NCBI GenBank assembly: GCA_029624815.1 | Contig: JARSSH010000044.1 | Span: 16,028 to 80,027, forward strand | Reading direction: 5' to 3' | Length of the DNA: 64,000 bases | DNA from: Candidatus Competibacter sp. | Lineage (GTDB): Bacteria > Pseudomonadota > Gammaproteobacteria > Competibacterales > Competibacteraceae | In this document: positions 51,878-64,000 of the stretch, one piece after another | Layout of the letters: the number at the start of each line of letters is the position of its first letter | How positions within the stretch are numbered: the first letter of the stretch is position 1 | Made by a program: the position numbers and the translations under genes | The notes under the pieces: generated by a model | Databases searched by the model: none | The model's input: the letters and a program-made list of their open reading frames with translations, nothing else | Told to the model about the DNA's origin: nothing

Positions 51878-53181
51878 GGCGTCGAACTCAGACGGGCGGT
51901 AATCACCGGTATGCCCGCCGCCAAATCCGCGCCCGTCACCTCGGTCATGCGACTGTCGCTTTGACCGACGGTTACCGGAATCGCCATCGGCTGGCCGTCG
52001 CGCAGCACCCACACTCGTTGCGCGGCGCTTTTGTCGGGAGACTCCGTCACGGATTTCCCGGTTGCCGAGCGCGGCGGCCGAGGTAGCAGACTGGCCAGCA
52101 AACCGCCGCCGCTGCTCGGTTGCTCGTTCGCCGCGGGTTTTGGCGGGGTGAAGCGCAGCGCCGTGTTCGGAACCAGCAGCACGTTTTCCCGTTCGGCGGT
52201 GACGATTTCCGCCGTGGCGGTCATGCCGGGACGCAGGCTGAGATCGTCGTTATCGACGTTGAGAATGGTCTTGTAGCTGACCACGTTGTCCACCGTTTCC
52301 GAACCGAACCGCACCAGATCGATGGTGGCGGGAAATTGCCGGTTGGGATAGGCATCGACGGTGAAGGTGGCGGCTTGCCCTTTCTGTACCTGACCGACAT
52401 CCGCTTCGTCCACGTCCACCTGCAATTCCATTTGCGCCAGATTTTCGGCGAGCGTGAACAAGACCGGCGCTTGCAGCGAGGCGGCCACCGTTTGCCCTGG
52501 TTCCACCGAGCGGGCGAGCACCACGCCGTCGATGGGCGAACGGATGGACGCCTTGGTCAAATCGGTTTTGCTGGAACGGAGGGTGGCGCGGGCTTCGTCC
52601 ACCGCCGCGCGTGCGCTGGCCTCGTCGGCGATGGCGCGTTGCTGGGTGGCCTCGGCGGTCTCCAATTCCGCCGGCGAAGGCACCTTGCCGCCGCTCAGTT
52701 TGGCTACTTGCCGCAAGCGTTTGAGATTGGCGCGCGCTTCCTGGACGGTCGCCGCGGTTTGCAACACCTTGGCATCGGCCGAGGCCAGCGCCGCCTTGGC
52801 CTTGGCAATGGCGTCCTGGAGTTTGGCGAGATCCAGGCGCGCGAGCACCTGGCCCTTTTTCACCCGGTCGTTGTAGTCCACGAACACCGCTTCGATGGTG
52901 CCGGACAACTCGCTGCCCACCTCGACCTCGTTGACCGGCGCCAGTTTACCCGTCGCCGAGACCGTAACCCGCAGGTTGCCCCGGCTGACCGTTTCGGTCT
53001 GATAGCGGGGTGTCGCCTGGGTTTCGGCGCGGGAACGGAGGAACGCGACACCGCCGACGCCCAGCGCGGCGAGGACGCTTGCCGCGAGCAGCCAACGGAT
53101 CAGGCTTCCAAGGCGACTTTTTGGACTTCCCGAATCGATGATTTTCGCCAGATCCGAATCGTGCCGCATGGATGAATTCAC
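51874..53181 (-). CDS. MacA-like periplasmic adaptor
   Basis: 435 residues. One N-terminal membrane helix (LIRWLLAASVLAALGVGGVAF) anchors it. A lipoyl half (RVTVSATGKLAPVNEVEVGS, GTIEAVFVDYNDRVKKGQVL), a long alpha-hairpin (about 125-215, Ala-rich), the second half (IRSPIDGVVLARSVEPGQTV) and the barrel (FTVDAYPNRQF) follow. A poorly conserved Pro/Ser loop precedes the last domain. Its ATG overlaps the TolC-like stop (ATGA). Confidence 0.93.
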   Translation of the reverse strand: MNSSMRHDSDLAKIIDSGSPKSRLGSLIRWLLAASVLAALGVGGVAFLRSRAETQATPRYQTETVSRGNLRVTVSATGKLAPVNEVEVGSELSGTIEAVFVDYNDRVKKGQVLARLDLAKLQDAIAKAKAALASADAKVLQTAATVQEARANLKRLRQVAKLSGGKVPSPAELETAEATQQRAIADEASARAAVDEARATLRSSKTDLTKASIRSPIDGVVLARSVEPGQTVAASLQAPVLFTLAENLAQMELQVDVDEADVGQVQKGQAATFTVDAYPNRQFPATIDLVRFGSETVDNVVSYKTILNVDNDDLSLRPGMTATAEIVTAERENVLLVPNTALRFTPPKPAANEQPSSGGGLLASLLPRPPRSATGKSVTESPDKSAAQRVWVLRDGQPMAIPVTVGQSDSRMTEVTGADLAAGIPVITARLSSTP

Positions 53182-54635
53182 GACGATTTTCCTTGCGCAC
53201 TGGCGACCGCCTCGACGGAGGTCGGCAACCAGCCGCCGCCCAGCGCTTTGTAAAGTTGAATCAAAGCGGAGACGTGTTCGGCCTTGCTGGCCGTGAGGCT
53301 GTCTTCCAGCGCGAGCACGGTGCGTTCCGTATCCAGCACCGTTTGGAAATCGATGATGCCGGTGGTATAGCGATGGCGGGCCAGCAAAGCCGCAAGTTGA
53401 GCTGCCCGCGTGGCGTTCTGTAAGCTTTGCTGGCGTTGGCGGGTATTGGTCAAGGCGACCAAGGCGTTTTCGACCTCCTCCAACGCGTCGAGCACTGTCG
53501 ATTGGTAGTGGACCAATGCCTGCTCCTGCACCGCCGTTTGGATCGCGATCTGCTGGCGGATGCGCCCGGCGTCGAAGATCGGTCCGGTGATCGATCCCAA
53601 TAGAGACCCCGTGGTCGCATCGACGCTGTTCAAGCCGCCGAGGGTCAAGGCCGCCAAGCCGATCGAACCGCTCAGATTAAAATTCGGATAACCCTTGGCC
53701 TCGATTTCGCCGATCCGCGCGGTTTCCGCCGCGAGCGTGCGTTCGGCGGCGCGCACGTCGGGACGTTGGCGCAGCGTGTCGGCGGGGATGGTCACGATGA
53801 CCCGCTCGGGTATTTCGGGAATCTTGGCCGAGTTCGCCAAGGTCGAGTGCAGGGTGCCGGGTTGCTGTCCGAGCAGGATGGCCAGGCGGTGTTCGGCCTC
53901 GGCGCGACCGGTGTCGAGACTGGGAATTTGGGCGCGGGTTTGTTCCAGATTCGAGCGGGCCTGTTCCACGTCCAAGGCGGTGGTCAGCCCAGCTTCGGCT
54001 CGCCACTGGGTCAGCTTCAAGGTTTCGAGCTGGGAAGCGGCGTTGGCTTCGGCGATCTCCAACCGAGCCTGGAAGGCGCGCAGTTCCACATAGTTGAGCG
54101 CGACTTCGGCGGTCAACGAGACTTGGGTATCGTACAGGCTGGCTTCGCTGGCTTCGAGATTGTCCTGAGCCGCCTCCTCGCCGCGCCGGAGGCCGCCGAA
54201 CACGTCCGGTTCCCAACTGGCGTCGAATCCGGCATTGAACAGATTCGCCACGCCACCGCCGCTGGATTTAGCGCTGGCCCTCGCCCGCTGTCCCGCCGCC
54301 GAACCCGAAAGCGTCGGAAACAGCTCCGCCCCGGCCAGAGCCCGTTGCGCACGCGCCTGACGCAGTTTCGCTTGGGCGGCGTGGAGGTCGGGACTATTGC
54401 GCAGGGCTTGTTCGATCAGGGTGGTCAGTATTGGATCGTCGAGTTGCCGCCACCAGGTTGCCAAATCCTCTGGTGTGGTCGGCGAGATCGTGACCTGGGC
54501 CGCCGCCGCGCCTTGCCAGATGGCCGGGGCCGCTGGGTTCGGCGCGACATAGTTGGGGCCGACCGCCGCGCAACCCATCGACAGCATGGCCGCCGCCAGG
54601 GCCGCGACGAGCGCGCGTTGTGGTTGATCTGCCAT
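53178..54635 (-). CDS. TolC/NodT-type outer-membrane channel lipoprotein
   Basis: 485 residues. A lipoprotein signal (AALAAAMLSMGCAAVG) gives Cys acylation. The protein has the two OEP repeats of the NodT class, with AWWRQLDDPILTTLIEQALR-like text (ATWWRQLDDPILTTLIEQAL), long Ala/Gln coiled helices and DVRAAERTLAAETARIGE. AGGAG is 7 nt before ATG 54635, so a 17-residue longer start is rejected. It is the first gene of a four-gene exporter operon with every junction overlapping. Confidence 0.93.
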   Translation of the reverse strand: MADQPQRALVAALAAAMLSMGCAAVGPNYVAPNPAAPAIWQGAAAAQVTISPTTPEDLATWWRQLDDPILTTLIEQALRNSPDLHAAQAKLRQARAQRALAGAELFPTLSGSAAGQRARASAKSSGGGVANLFNAGFDASWEPDVFGGLRRGEEAAQDNLEASEASLYDTQVSLTAEVALNYVELRAFQARLEIAEANAASQLETLKLTQWRAEAGLTTALDVEQARSNLEQTRAQIPSLDTGRAEAEHRLAILLGQQPGTLHSTLANSAKIPEIPERVIVTIPADTLRQRPDVRAAERTLAAETARIGEIEAKGYPNFNLSGSIGLAALTLGGLNSVDATTGSLLGSITGPIFDAGRIRQQIAIQTAVQEQALVHYQSTVLDALEEVENALVALTNTRQRQQSLQNATRAAQLAALLARHRYTTGIIDFQTVLDTERTVLALEDSLTASKAEHVSALIQLYKALGGGWLPTSVEAVASAQGKSS

Positions 54636-54702
54636 GGCATTGCTCCTGGATCGGCCGGATTGTCTCGATTCGTTCATGGTCGCCACTGTAGCCGTGGCGT
54701 CC

Positions 54703-54758
54703 GTAAATGCGGGTTAGCGTTGTGTAAAGAAAGGTAAAGATGGGCAAAAACAGGTAAA
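54703..54758. promoter_or_regulatory. Phased CpxR-like GTAAA half-sites in the divergent promoter
   Basis: GTAAA at 54724-54728 and 54734-54738 are separated by exactly 5 nt, the CpxR box. GCAAA (54744-54748) and GTAAA (54754-54758) continue the 10-bp phase. GTAAA (54703-54707) and GTTAG (54713-54717) extend it upstream with one 1-nt slip. All lie between the exporter operon and the CpxRA-like genes. Confidence 0.75.
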
Positions 54759-54840
54759 TGCGGTTGGCTGTCGCGCACGGATCGCTATGATGACCAAGAT
54801 GAAAGACCAGCATGAAAGATCGGCGAAGCCGTTGACGACG

Positions 54841-55530
54841 ATGACCCAGGTTCTATTGGTCGATGACGACATCGAGTTGGGCGAGATGTTGACGGAATAC
54901 CTCGAACGCGAGGGTTTCGGCGCGACCGCCGTGTCCGACGGTGAAACCGGAGTCGCCGAAGCGCTGTCGGGCGAATACGGAATTGTGGTGCTGGACGTGA
55001 TGATGCCACGCATGAATGGCATCGAAGCCTTGCGGCGCATTCGGGCGCGCGACAGTCGCATTCCGGTGCTGATGCTCACTGCTCGGGGTGACGACGTGGA
55101 TCGCATCGTCGGTTTGGAACTGGGTGCGGACGACTATGTGCCCAAGCCGTGCACCCCCCGTGAGCTGGTCGCGCGTATCCGGGCCATCCTGCGCCGCACC
55201 CAGTCGCTGGAACCAGCCAGCCCGCCGTCCGGCCCGCTGACTGTGGGAGCGTTGACCCTGTGGCCGGAAAAGCGTGGCGTCGAATGGGACGGCGTACCAC
55301 TCGACCTTACCAGCACCGAATTCAATCTGCTCGAAGTCCTGGTCCGCAACGCGGGTCGGGTGGTGAGCAAGAAAGAGTTATCGGAACAGGGGTTGGGCCG
55401 CCCGCTGGCGCGCTACGATCGCAGCATCGACGTGCATCTGAGTAGCATTCGCCACAAGCTCGGTGGTGGGGAAGGGCGTTCGCCGATTCAAACCGTGCGC
55501 GGCATCGGCTATCAGTTCCTCAAGGAATAA
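54841..55530 (+). CDS. cpxR: CpxR-like OmpR-family response regulator
   Basis: 229 residues. The receiver has VLLVDDDIELGEMLTEYLER, the phosphoacceptor in VVLDVMMPRMNG and the GLELGADDYVPKPC block. The winged helix ends with DVHLSSIRHKLGG and IQTVRGIGYQFLKE, closest to CpxR. ATG 54841 (TQVLLVDDD) is preferred to 54787, which adds 18 residues without homology. The kinase starts 5 bp after the stop. It probably binds the phased GTAAA sites upstream of itself. Confidence 0.88.
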   Translation: MTQVLLVDDDIELGEMLTEYLEREGFGATAVSDGETGVAEALSGEYGIVVLDVMMPRMNGIEALRRIRARDSRIPVLMLTARGDDVDRIVGLELGADDYVPKPCTPRELVARIRAILRRTQSLEPASPPSGPLTVGALTLWPEKRGVEWDGVPLDLTSTEFNLLEVLVRNAGRVVSKKELSEQGLGRPLARYDRSIDVHLSSIRHKLGGGEGRSPIQTVRGIGYQFLKE

Positions 55531-55535
55531 GCGTC

Positions 55536-56899
55536 TTGGGCCGGCTGTTTTGGAAATTCTTTTTCGCGTTTTGGCTGGCGCTGCTGATCGCGAGCGGTGG
55601 CGTCGGCACGACCGTCTGGCTGCACAGACAGACGCTGGACGATCATGATCGCGCGCTGGCGGGAGGACCGCGTACCGCGTTTTTGGTGAATACGACGGCG
55701 ATGGTATTCCGGCATGGCGGGATCGAGGCGCTGCGCGGTCTGCTGGAAGAATGGAGTATGCGGCAGGGCAAGGCGTGGGTTTATGTCGTCGATGAAACGG
55801 GTCGGGAACTGCTGGGCCGAACGGTTTCGGCCGAGACGGTGGCGCAGGCCCGTCGCTTGGCGGCCGGAGATCAGACCTCGCGCATTGCCTGGTTGGAGGC
55901 GGCGCCCCAGCACACCTATCTGTTTTTCATTCCCGCCGCAAGCAAAGCCTCATCCCATGATTCGCCACCACCGCCGTGGATCCCGATCAGTATCGGGATT
56001 CTGGCCAGTCTCGGCTTCAGCGCGCTGCTGGCCTGGTATCTCTCCAAACCGATCCGTCATCTGCGTGGCGCGTTCGACGCGGTGGCAGCGGGAAAGCTCG
56101 AAACGCGGATCGGAACGCGCATGGGGCGGCGGCGCGATGAGATCGCCGATCTCGGCCGGGATTTCGACCGCATGGCCCAGCAACTGCAAATTCTGCTCGG
56201 TTCCCAACGACGCTTGCTGCACGACGTTTCGCACGAACTGCGCTCGCCGCTGGCGCGGTTGCAAGCGGCCATCGGATTGGCCCGCCAGCAACCGGAGAAG
56301 CTGGATGCCTCGCTGGATCGGATCGAGCGCGAATCCAGCCGGCTCGACGAACTGGTGGGGGAGCTGCTGACCCTGTCGCGGCTGGAAGCCGGCATGAGTG
56401 GCGCGGCGGACGAAGAGGTGGAGTTGGTGGAACTGGTGGCGGGCATCGCCGACGACGCGCGCTTCGAGGCGGAAGCGAACGGACGCCGGTTGCGCTTTTC
56501 CGGCGAGGGCCAAGTCATCGTCAAGGTCCGCGCCGAACTGTTACATCGCGCCTTTGAAAACGTGATCCGCAACGCGGTGAAGTTCACGGACGAAGGCACG
56601 ACGGTCGAAGTGCGGGTCGAGCGGCGGACTGCTCTCGACCGGTTTAGCGTGACCGTGGATGACCGGGGGTCGGGCGTGCCCGAAGGCGATTTGCATGCGG
56701 TCTTCGAACCGTTTTTCCGTGGCGGGGCCGGCGTCAAGACCACCGGCTTTGGCCTGGGACTGGCCATCGCCCGCCGGGCGATCGAGGCGCACGGCGGGAG
56801 CATTCGCGCACGAAATCGCCCAGACGGCGGGTTGCGGGTCGAGATCGTGCTACCGGCGGGCGACACTTTCGAAGGCGCCGCCGGTGGCCTGCTTGGGTT

Positions 56900-56918
<19 letters not shown>
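55536..56918 (+). CDS. cpxA: CpxA-like sensor histidine kinase
   Basis: 460 residues. Two membrane helices (about 5-27 and 145-168) flank a periplasmic domain of about 120 residues. HAMP ([20 protein letters not shown]), the HisKA box [14 protein letters not shown] and an ATPase with [13 protein letters not shown] and [12 protein letters not shown] follow, the CpxA pattern. The start is TTG at 55536. Its last 19 bp overlap the end of metH on the other strand. Confidence 0.88.
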
Positions 56919-60607
<3,689 letters not shown>

Positions 60608-60721
60608 CGGTCAGGTACTCGGCAACTTCGATGGAATAGCTTGTAAGGTATCAGAAGGCGGAAGAGCGGGCAGCCGGGTTGTTCGCCTCGGAGGTCGATA
60701 CGCTGGCGGCTGGCCGGGCCT

Positions 60722-61096
60722 TCAAGTCAACTGAAAGGCATCCAGAATCCATTCTACCCGTGGTTCGCCATCGGCCTGGAGGATCGCCACCACATCGAAG
60801 CGGCAGGGCAGGTCGAGACGCTGACGTTGCAGGTAGAGCGCGGCGGCGCGGAGCAGGCGTTGCTGTTTGGTTCGGGTGACCGATTCGGCAGGCGTGCCGT
60901 AGCGGGTATGGCGACGGCTGCGCACTTCCACGAACACCAGGTGCTCGCCGTCGCGCATGATCAGATCCAGTTCGCCGCCCCGGCAGCGGAAATTGCGGGC
61001 CACCAGATCCAGACCGCGTGCTTCCAGGTAGCGGCAAGCCAGATCCTCGGCGGCGCTGCCTTGGGCGACACGGCTGATCACGATTCGTTCATCCAA
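60722..61096 (-). CDS. yraN: YraN family (UPF0102) nuclease-fold protein
   Basis: 124 residues. GSAAEDLACRYLEARGLDLV, NFRCRGGELDLIMRDGEHLV and FVEVRSRRHTRYGTP carry the Glu...Asp...Glu-x-Lys/Arg-type core of this Holliday-junction-resolvase-like family, whose role is still unclear. In many gammaproteobacteria it sits near rsmI. Here a toxin-antitoxin pair lies between them and its toxin gene overlaps the yraN start by 8 bp. Confidence 0.92.
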   Translation of the reverse strand: MDERIVISRVAQGSAAEDLACRYLEARGLDLVARNFRCRGGELDLIMRDGEHLVFVEVRSRRHTRYGTPAESVTRTKQQRLLRAAALYLQRQRLDLPCRFDVVAILQADGEPRVEWILDAFQLT

Positions 61097-61430
61097 TACA
61101 TTCCAGGCGATCCGGGTGGATTCGAATCAACTTATGGGTGGTGACGAGTTCGCGGATTTCCGGCCAGATGCGATGGAGGAAGCCATGAAGATCTCGAATT
61201 TTCATATTGCCGATCTGAATATGGATCACGCGGGGAGGCGGTTCGCTCAAAATAATTCGATCGGAAAAATCGGCGTCTTTGGTGACGATAATGAGGTTAT
61301 GTTCTCTGGAATAATTCCAGATTTCGCTATCCGACCATTCGTCATCGAGGTCGAATACATGTAAGTAGTCGTCGCTGTTCCATAACGAAAAATGGTATGG
61401 CAGGTTGGCGTCGATCAAAAAATACGCCAT
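61089..61430 (-). CDS. DUF5615 PIN-like toxin
   Basis: 113 residues. YFLIDANLPYHFSLW gives the first Asp, EWSDSEIWNYSREHNLIIVT and KDADFSD the next acidic residues of a PIN-like (VapC-related) fold. DUF5615 proteins pair with DUF433 antitoxins and are predicted RNases. It begins 1 bp after the DUF433 stop and ends 8 bp inside yraN. Base composition is more AT-rich than the neighbours. Confidence 0.85.
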   Translation of the reverse strand: MAYFLIDANLPYHFSLWNSDDYLHVFDLDDEWSDSEIWNYSREHNLIIVTKDADFSDRIILSEPPPRVIHIQIGNMKIRDLHGFLHRIWPEIRELVTTHKLIRIHPDRLECIG

Positions 61431-61431
61431 T

Positions 61432-61680
61432 TCAAGCCACTGCTCTCAGGGTGTAATGTCGTTCCATCAGACGGGCGGCAAATTGCAGGCAAGCCATGAT
61501 GTCTTCATGTTCCAGGCTTGGATATTGGCGCAGAATCTCGTCCGGCGTTTCGCCCGCGCTCAGAAATTCCAGCACCGTTTGCACAGTGATACGCTTGTTG
61601 CGCAATGTGGGCTTGCCGTTGCAGATATCGGGATTTATGGTAATGCGATCACCGTAATAACTTGAAATCATATCGGTCAT
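61432..61680 (-). CDS. DUF433 antitoxin
   Basis: 82 residues. RITINPDICNGKPTLRNKRI with TVQTVLEFLSAGETPDEILR and QYPSLEHEDIMACLQFAARL is the DUF433 helix-turn-helix domain. It should neutralise the adjacent DUF5615 toxin and repress the pair. ATG 61680 with GGAGAACAG upstream. The 61681-61878 gap to rsmI is AT-rich and probably holds both promoters. Confidence 0.87.
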   Translation of the reverse strand: MTDMISSYYGDRITINPDICNGKPTLRNKRITVQTVLEFLSAGETPDEILRQYPSLEHEDIMACLQFAARLMERHYTLRAVA

Positions 61681-61878
61681 CGGCTGTTCTCCAAATCGAT
61701 TGATATCGGATATGTTGATGATTTGTCTATGCTAAATTATTCCACGTCTGGTCGCAATCGGCGACATGGCATAGGCCATCGGTATCACGGTAATGAAGTT
61801 GTGAATAAAACGCGAAGGACAGGTTATGTGGATGTTTAAAGCATGCCCGGCGTTTGTGGAGCTGGATAGAGGGGGCGC

Positions 61879-62757
61879 ATGACCATCGAATCCGGCGCGC
61901 TGTATGTAATCGCTACCCCCATCGGCAATCTGGAGGATATCAGCGCGCGCGCGCTCCGGATCTTGCGGGAAGTGCGGGGCATCGCCGCCGAGGATACCCG
62001 GCATACCGGCCGGCTGCTAGCGCATTTCGGTATCGAGACGCCGTTGTTCTCCTTGCATGAGCACAACGAGCGCGCCCGCCTGGAACAGGTGGTGGCGCGT
62101 TTGCGGGAAGGGCAGGCACTGGCGCTGGTGTCGGACGCCGGCACGCCGCTGATCAGCGATCCGGGCTTTCCCCTGGTGCGCGAACTGCGTCGGCGGGGGT
62201 TGAAGGTCATCCCGGTGCCGGGGCCGAGCAGCATCGTGGCGGCCCTGTCGGTGGCCGGGTTGCCGACCGACCGGTTTGCGTTCGAGGGATTTCTTCCCTC
62301 CAGGTCGGCGGCTCGCCGCGAGCGGTTGCGAATGCTGGCGCGCGAGGAGCGCACCCTGGTGTTTCTCGAAGCCAGCCATCGGATCGCCGAGACCCTGGCC
62401 GATTTGGCGGCGGTGTTCGGCGGGGAGCGTCCGGCGGCGGTCGCCCGCGAACTGACCAAGCGTTTCGAGGAAATTCACACCGCCAGTCTGCGCGAGCTGG
62501 AGATCTGGCTGGACGCCGATTCCGACCGTCGCAAGGGCGAATTCGTCGTGATCGTGGGGGGCGCGTCGGTCGCCTCCGAGGCGGATACGCCAGAGAACCG
62601 GCGCCTGCTGGCGGCGCTGCTGACGGAACTGCCCGCCAGCCGGGCGGCGACGGTGGCGGCCAGGCTGACCGGCCTGCGGAAGAAGGCGCTGTACGATCTG
62701 GCGCTGGCGCTGGGAAATGGCGCTCCACTTCCCATGGAAGAGGGGAGCCGGGAGTGA
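61879..62757 (+). CDS. rsmI: 16S rRNA (cytidine1402-2'-O)-methyltransferase
   Basis: 292 residues. LYVIATPIGNLEDISARALR, IAAEDTRHTGRLLAHFGIET, LVSDAGTPLISDPGFPLVRE and VIPVPGPSSIVAALSVAGLP are the RsmI signatures of the tetrapyrrole-methylase-like fold. It methylates the ribose of C1402 in 16S rRNA. GAGGGGG is 6 nt before the ATG. The RNase P RNA gene follows. Confidence 0.97.
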   Translation: MTIESGALYVIATPIGNLEDISARALRILREVRGIAAEDTRHTGRLLAHFGIETPLFSLHEHNERARLEQVVARLREGQALALVSDAGTPLISDPGFPLVRELRRRGLKVIPVPGPSSIVAALSVAGLPTDRFAFEGFLPSRSAARRERLRMLAREERTLVFLEASHRIAETLADLAAVFGGERPAAVARELTKRFEEIHTASLRELEIWLDADSDRRKGEFVVIVGGASVASEADTPENRRLLAALLTELPASRAATVAARLTGLRKKALYDLALALGNGAPLPMEEGSRE

Positions 62758-62840
62758 AGGAGGCGGTTGGGATCGGATTGAAGGTCGGCAGTCTCGCGCC
62801 GGTCTTGCCAATCCGGGTCCGGCGATGGACACTAGGAACG

Positions 62841-63190
62841 GGAACCGGCTGGACGGTCGCCGTATCGCGTGACGATATGGAGGAAAGTCCGGGCTCCACA
62901 GGACAGGGTGCCAGGTAACGCCTGGGCGGCGCAAGCCGACGGAAAGTGCCACAGAAAATACACCGCCCAAGTTCGCGAGAACCGGCAAGGGTGAAAAGGT
63001 GCGGTAAGAGCGCACCGCGCGGCTGGCAACAGGCGCGGCAGGGTAAACCCCACCCGGAGCAAGACCAAATAGAGGGGCATTTACGCGTGGTCCGCGCGGC
63101 TCCTGGGTAGGTCGCTACAGGCGTCTGGTGACAGGCGTCGCAGATGAATGATCGTCCTTGACAGAACCCGGCTTACAGGCCGGTTCCCAC
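62841..63190 (+). ncRNA. rnpB: RNase P RNA, bacterial class A
   Basis: About 350 nt. The ends pair as P1 (GGAACCGGC at 62841-62849 with GCCGGTTCC at 63179-63187). Conserved blocks are GGAGGAAAGTCCGGGCTCC, CGGAAAGTGCCACAGAAAAT, a GGTGCGGTAAGAGCGCACC hairpin, GGTAAACCCC, AGACCAAATAGAGGGGCAT, AGATGAATGATCG and ACAGAACCCGGCTTA. It is the catalytic RNA for 5' maturation of tRNAs. The exact ends are by pairing only. Confidence 0.96.
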
Positions 63191-63272
63191 TCGATTCCTC
63201 CGGTCGCGGCTCCCTTTCAAGAGCCGGTTAGCCGATCCCGCGGCACGCGGCGATCGCTTTTTCGAGTCCACC

Positions 63273-63920
63273 ATGACCACGTTCATACCCTTGGAGATTT
63301 GTCACGGCCTGCTGCTGGATTTGGACGCAGTGCGGATTTGGGGGTGGGATGAAGAGTGCTTGACGCTGCCGGACGGTGCGACCGGTTACGGCATGGTGAC
63401 CCGTGGTCGTTCCGTGCTGCGCGATGCCTGGAGCGGTGGCGAGTTGTGTCAGGGGATGTTTTTCGCGTTGCCCGACGGGGGCACGGTGCGCGGTGGCGCT
63501 GGCTTGGTTATCACCCTGTCCAATTATCGCGGGTTGCGGCAGGTCGGCGGTCCCCTGGAGGCCGTTGGGCGCTTGCGCTATATCGATGGGTGCAGCGACA
63601 CCCTGTTGATTTGCCCGCCCCGCGTGGGCGAGCCGTGTTTGAACCACCTGCACATTCCGCCGCATACCGACCAGACGCCTCATACCCATCCCTCGGCGCG
63701 GATCGGTGTCATTCTGCACGGGACGGGTGAGTGTCGTACCCCGGATGGCGTGTATCCGCTGCGGCCGGGCATGGGCTGGTACATTCCGAGCGGTTGCCTG
63801 CATTCCTTTTTCACCGAGGAAGCGGCGCTGGATGTGGTCGCTTGGCACCCCGACAGCGATTTCGGACCGCGCGACGACGATCATCCGATGATCAACCGCA
63901 CGGTGATACCGGTGGGTTGA
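63273..63920 (+). CDS. Cupin-domain protein
   Basis: 215 residues. The C-terminal half is a cupin: CLNHLHIPPHTDQTPHTHPS with the His-x-His metal ligands, GVILHGTGECRTPDG, then LRPGMGWYIPSGCLHSFFTE with the last His. The N-terminal half (GMVTRGRSVLRDAWSGGELC) looks like a degenerate second barrel. Bicupins include dioxygenases and sugar isomerases, but the substrate is not apparent. ATG 63273; the gene is 80 bp downstream of rnpB. Confidence 0.8.
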   Translation: MTTFIPLEICHGLLLDLDAVRIWGWDEECLTLPDGATGYGMVTRGRSVLRDAWSGGELCQGMFFALPDGGTVRGGAGLVITLSNYRGLRQVGGPLEAVGRLRYIDGCSDTLLICPPRVGEPCLNHLHIPPHTDQTPHTHPSARIGVILHGTGECRTPDGVYPLRPGMGWYIPSGCLHSFFTEEAALDVVAWHPDSDFGPRDDDHPMINRTVIPVG

Positions 63921-63990
63921 TTGTGGGCGAGCCTACGGATCCGTGCCTTACCACCTATCAGTTTCTCATCACGGGGCAAACCCGATAGAA

Positions 63991-63996
63991 AGGAGG
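63991..63996 (+). promoter_or_regulatory. Ribosome-binding site of the next gene
   Basis: AGGAGG at 63991-63996 ends 4 nt before the window edge, so a plus-strand gene probably starts just outside. Confidence 0.5.
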
Positions 63997-64000
63997 TAAA

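Noticed and set aside
61110..61150. A GATTCGAATC sequence that resembles a tRNA T-arm
   Set aside because: No acceptor, D or anticodon arms can be built around it; it lies in the toxin coding sequence.

Overview
The window is a GC-rich chromosomal segment with a gammaproteobacterial gene set: Rsd/AlgQ-like anti-sigma factor, TsaB, RsmI, YraN, class A RNase P RNA, a CpxRA-like system, a CsdA/DeaD-like helicase and cobalamin-dependent MetH. GTP-dependent PEP carboxykinase and a crotonyl-CoA carboxylase/reductase suggest a carbon-storing or acyl-CoA-metabolising lineage. A Competibacter-type organism is possible but cannot be proved from this sequence. No rRNA, tRNA or CRISPR array was seen.

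Layout. (1) 1-4308, minus strand: a Cache-domain sensor kinase and an NtrC-type sigma54 activator, then a near-perfect sigma54 promoter driving a small DHp-like protein and an OFA-type transporter that runs off the left edge. (2) 4.6-13.0 kb, central carbon: PhzF, a malate dehydrogenase cut to its C-terminal half by a small inverted-repeat element, pckG with a divergent MarR gene and two operator-like palindromes, and an operon hpf-like / beta-carbonic anhydrase / crotonyl-CoA carboxylase-reductase fused to a CBS pair, divergent from a NhaR-like LysR gene. (3) 13.0-15.8 kb: an overlapping zinc-macrodomain plus class M sirtuin pair (an ADP-ribosylation writer/eraser module) and a PolB-type exonuclease. 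(4) 15.9-18.4 kb: a cluster of integron attC sites without an integrase, holding two HicAB toxin-antitoxin pairs, a membrane protein and decayed cassettes; one attC carries a 111-bp MITE in its loop. (5) 18.4-34 kb: a FIMAH-domain remnant, membrane protein, secreted nuclease, RND pump, DUF2062, DEAD-box helicase, GST, potassium-channel-like protein with DUF6394 partner, TsaB, Rsd and a diguanylate cyclase. (6) 34-37.5 kb: a radical SAM gene, then an eroded patch with an AT-rich solute-binding protein, an IS3 OrfA relic and a truncated restriction gene. (7) 37.7-49.9 kb: thioesterase, two overlapping DUF697 GTPases, an FAH hydrolase/quinone reductase pair and the alpha-E / ATP-grasp / giant transglutaminase cluster with an NtrC-like palindrome in its divergent promoter. 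(8) 49.9-56.9 kb: a MacAB-TolC-like exporter operon divergent from a CpxRA-like pair, with 10-bp-phased GTAAA half-sites between them. (9) 56.9-64 kb: MetH carrying an in-frame intergenic-type repeat, YraN, a DUF5615/DUF433 toxin-antitoxin pair, RsmI, RNase P RNA and a cupin protein.

The most informative units are the attC array with its MITE-split attC, the macrodomain-sirtuin module without its usual lipoyl partners, the Ccr-CBS fusion transcribed with carbonic anhydrase, the local sigma54 regulon at the left edge, and the phased CpxR-like operator.
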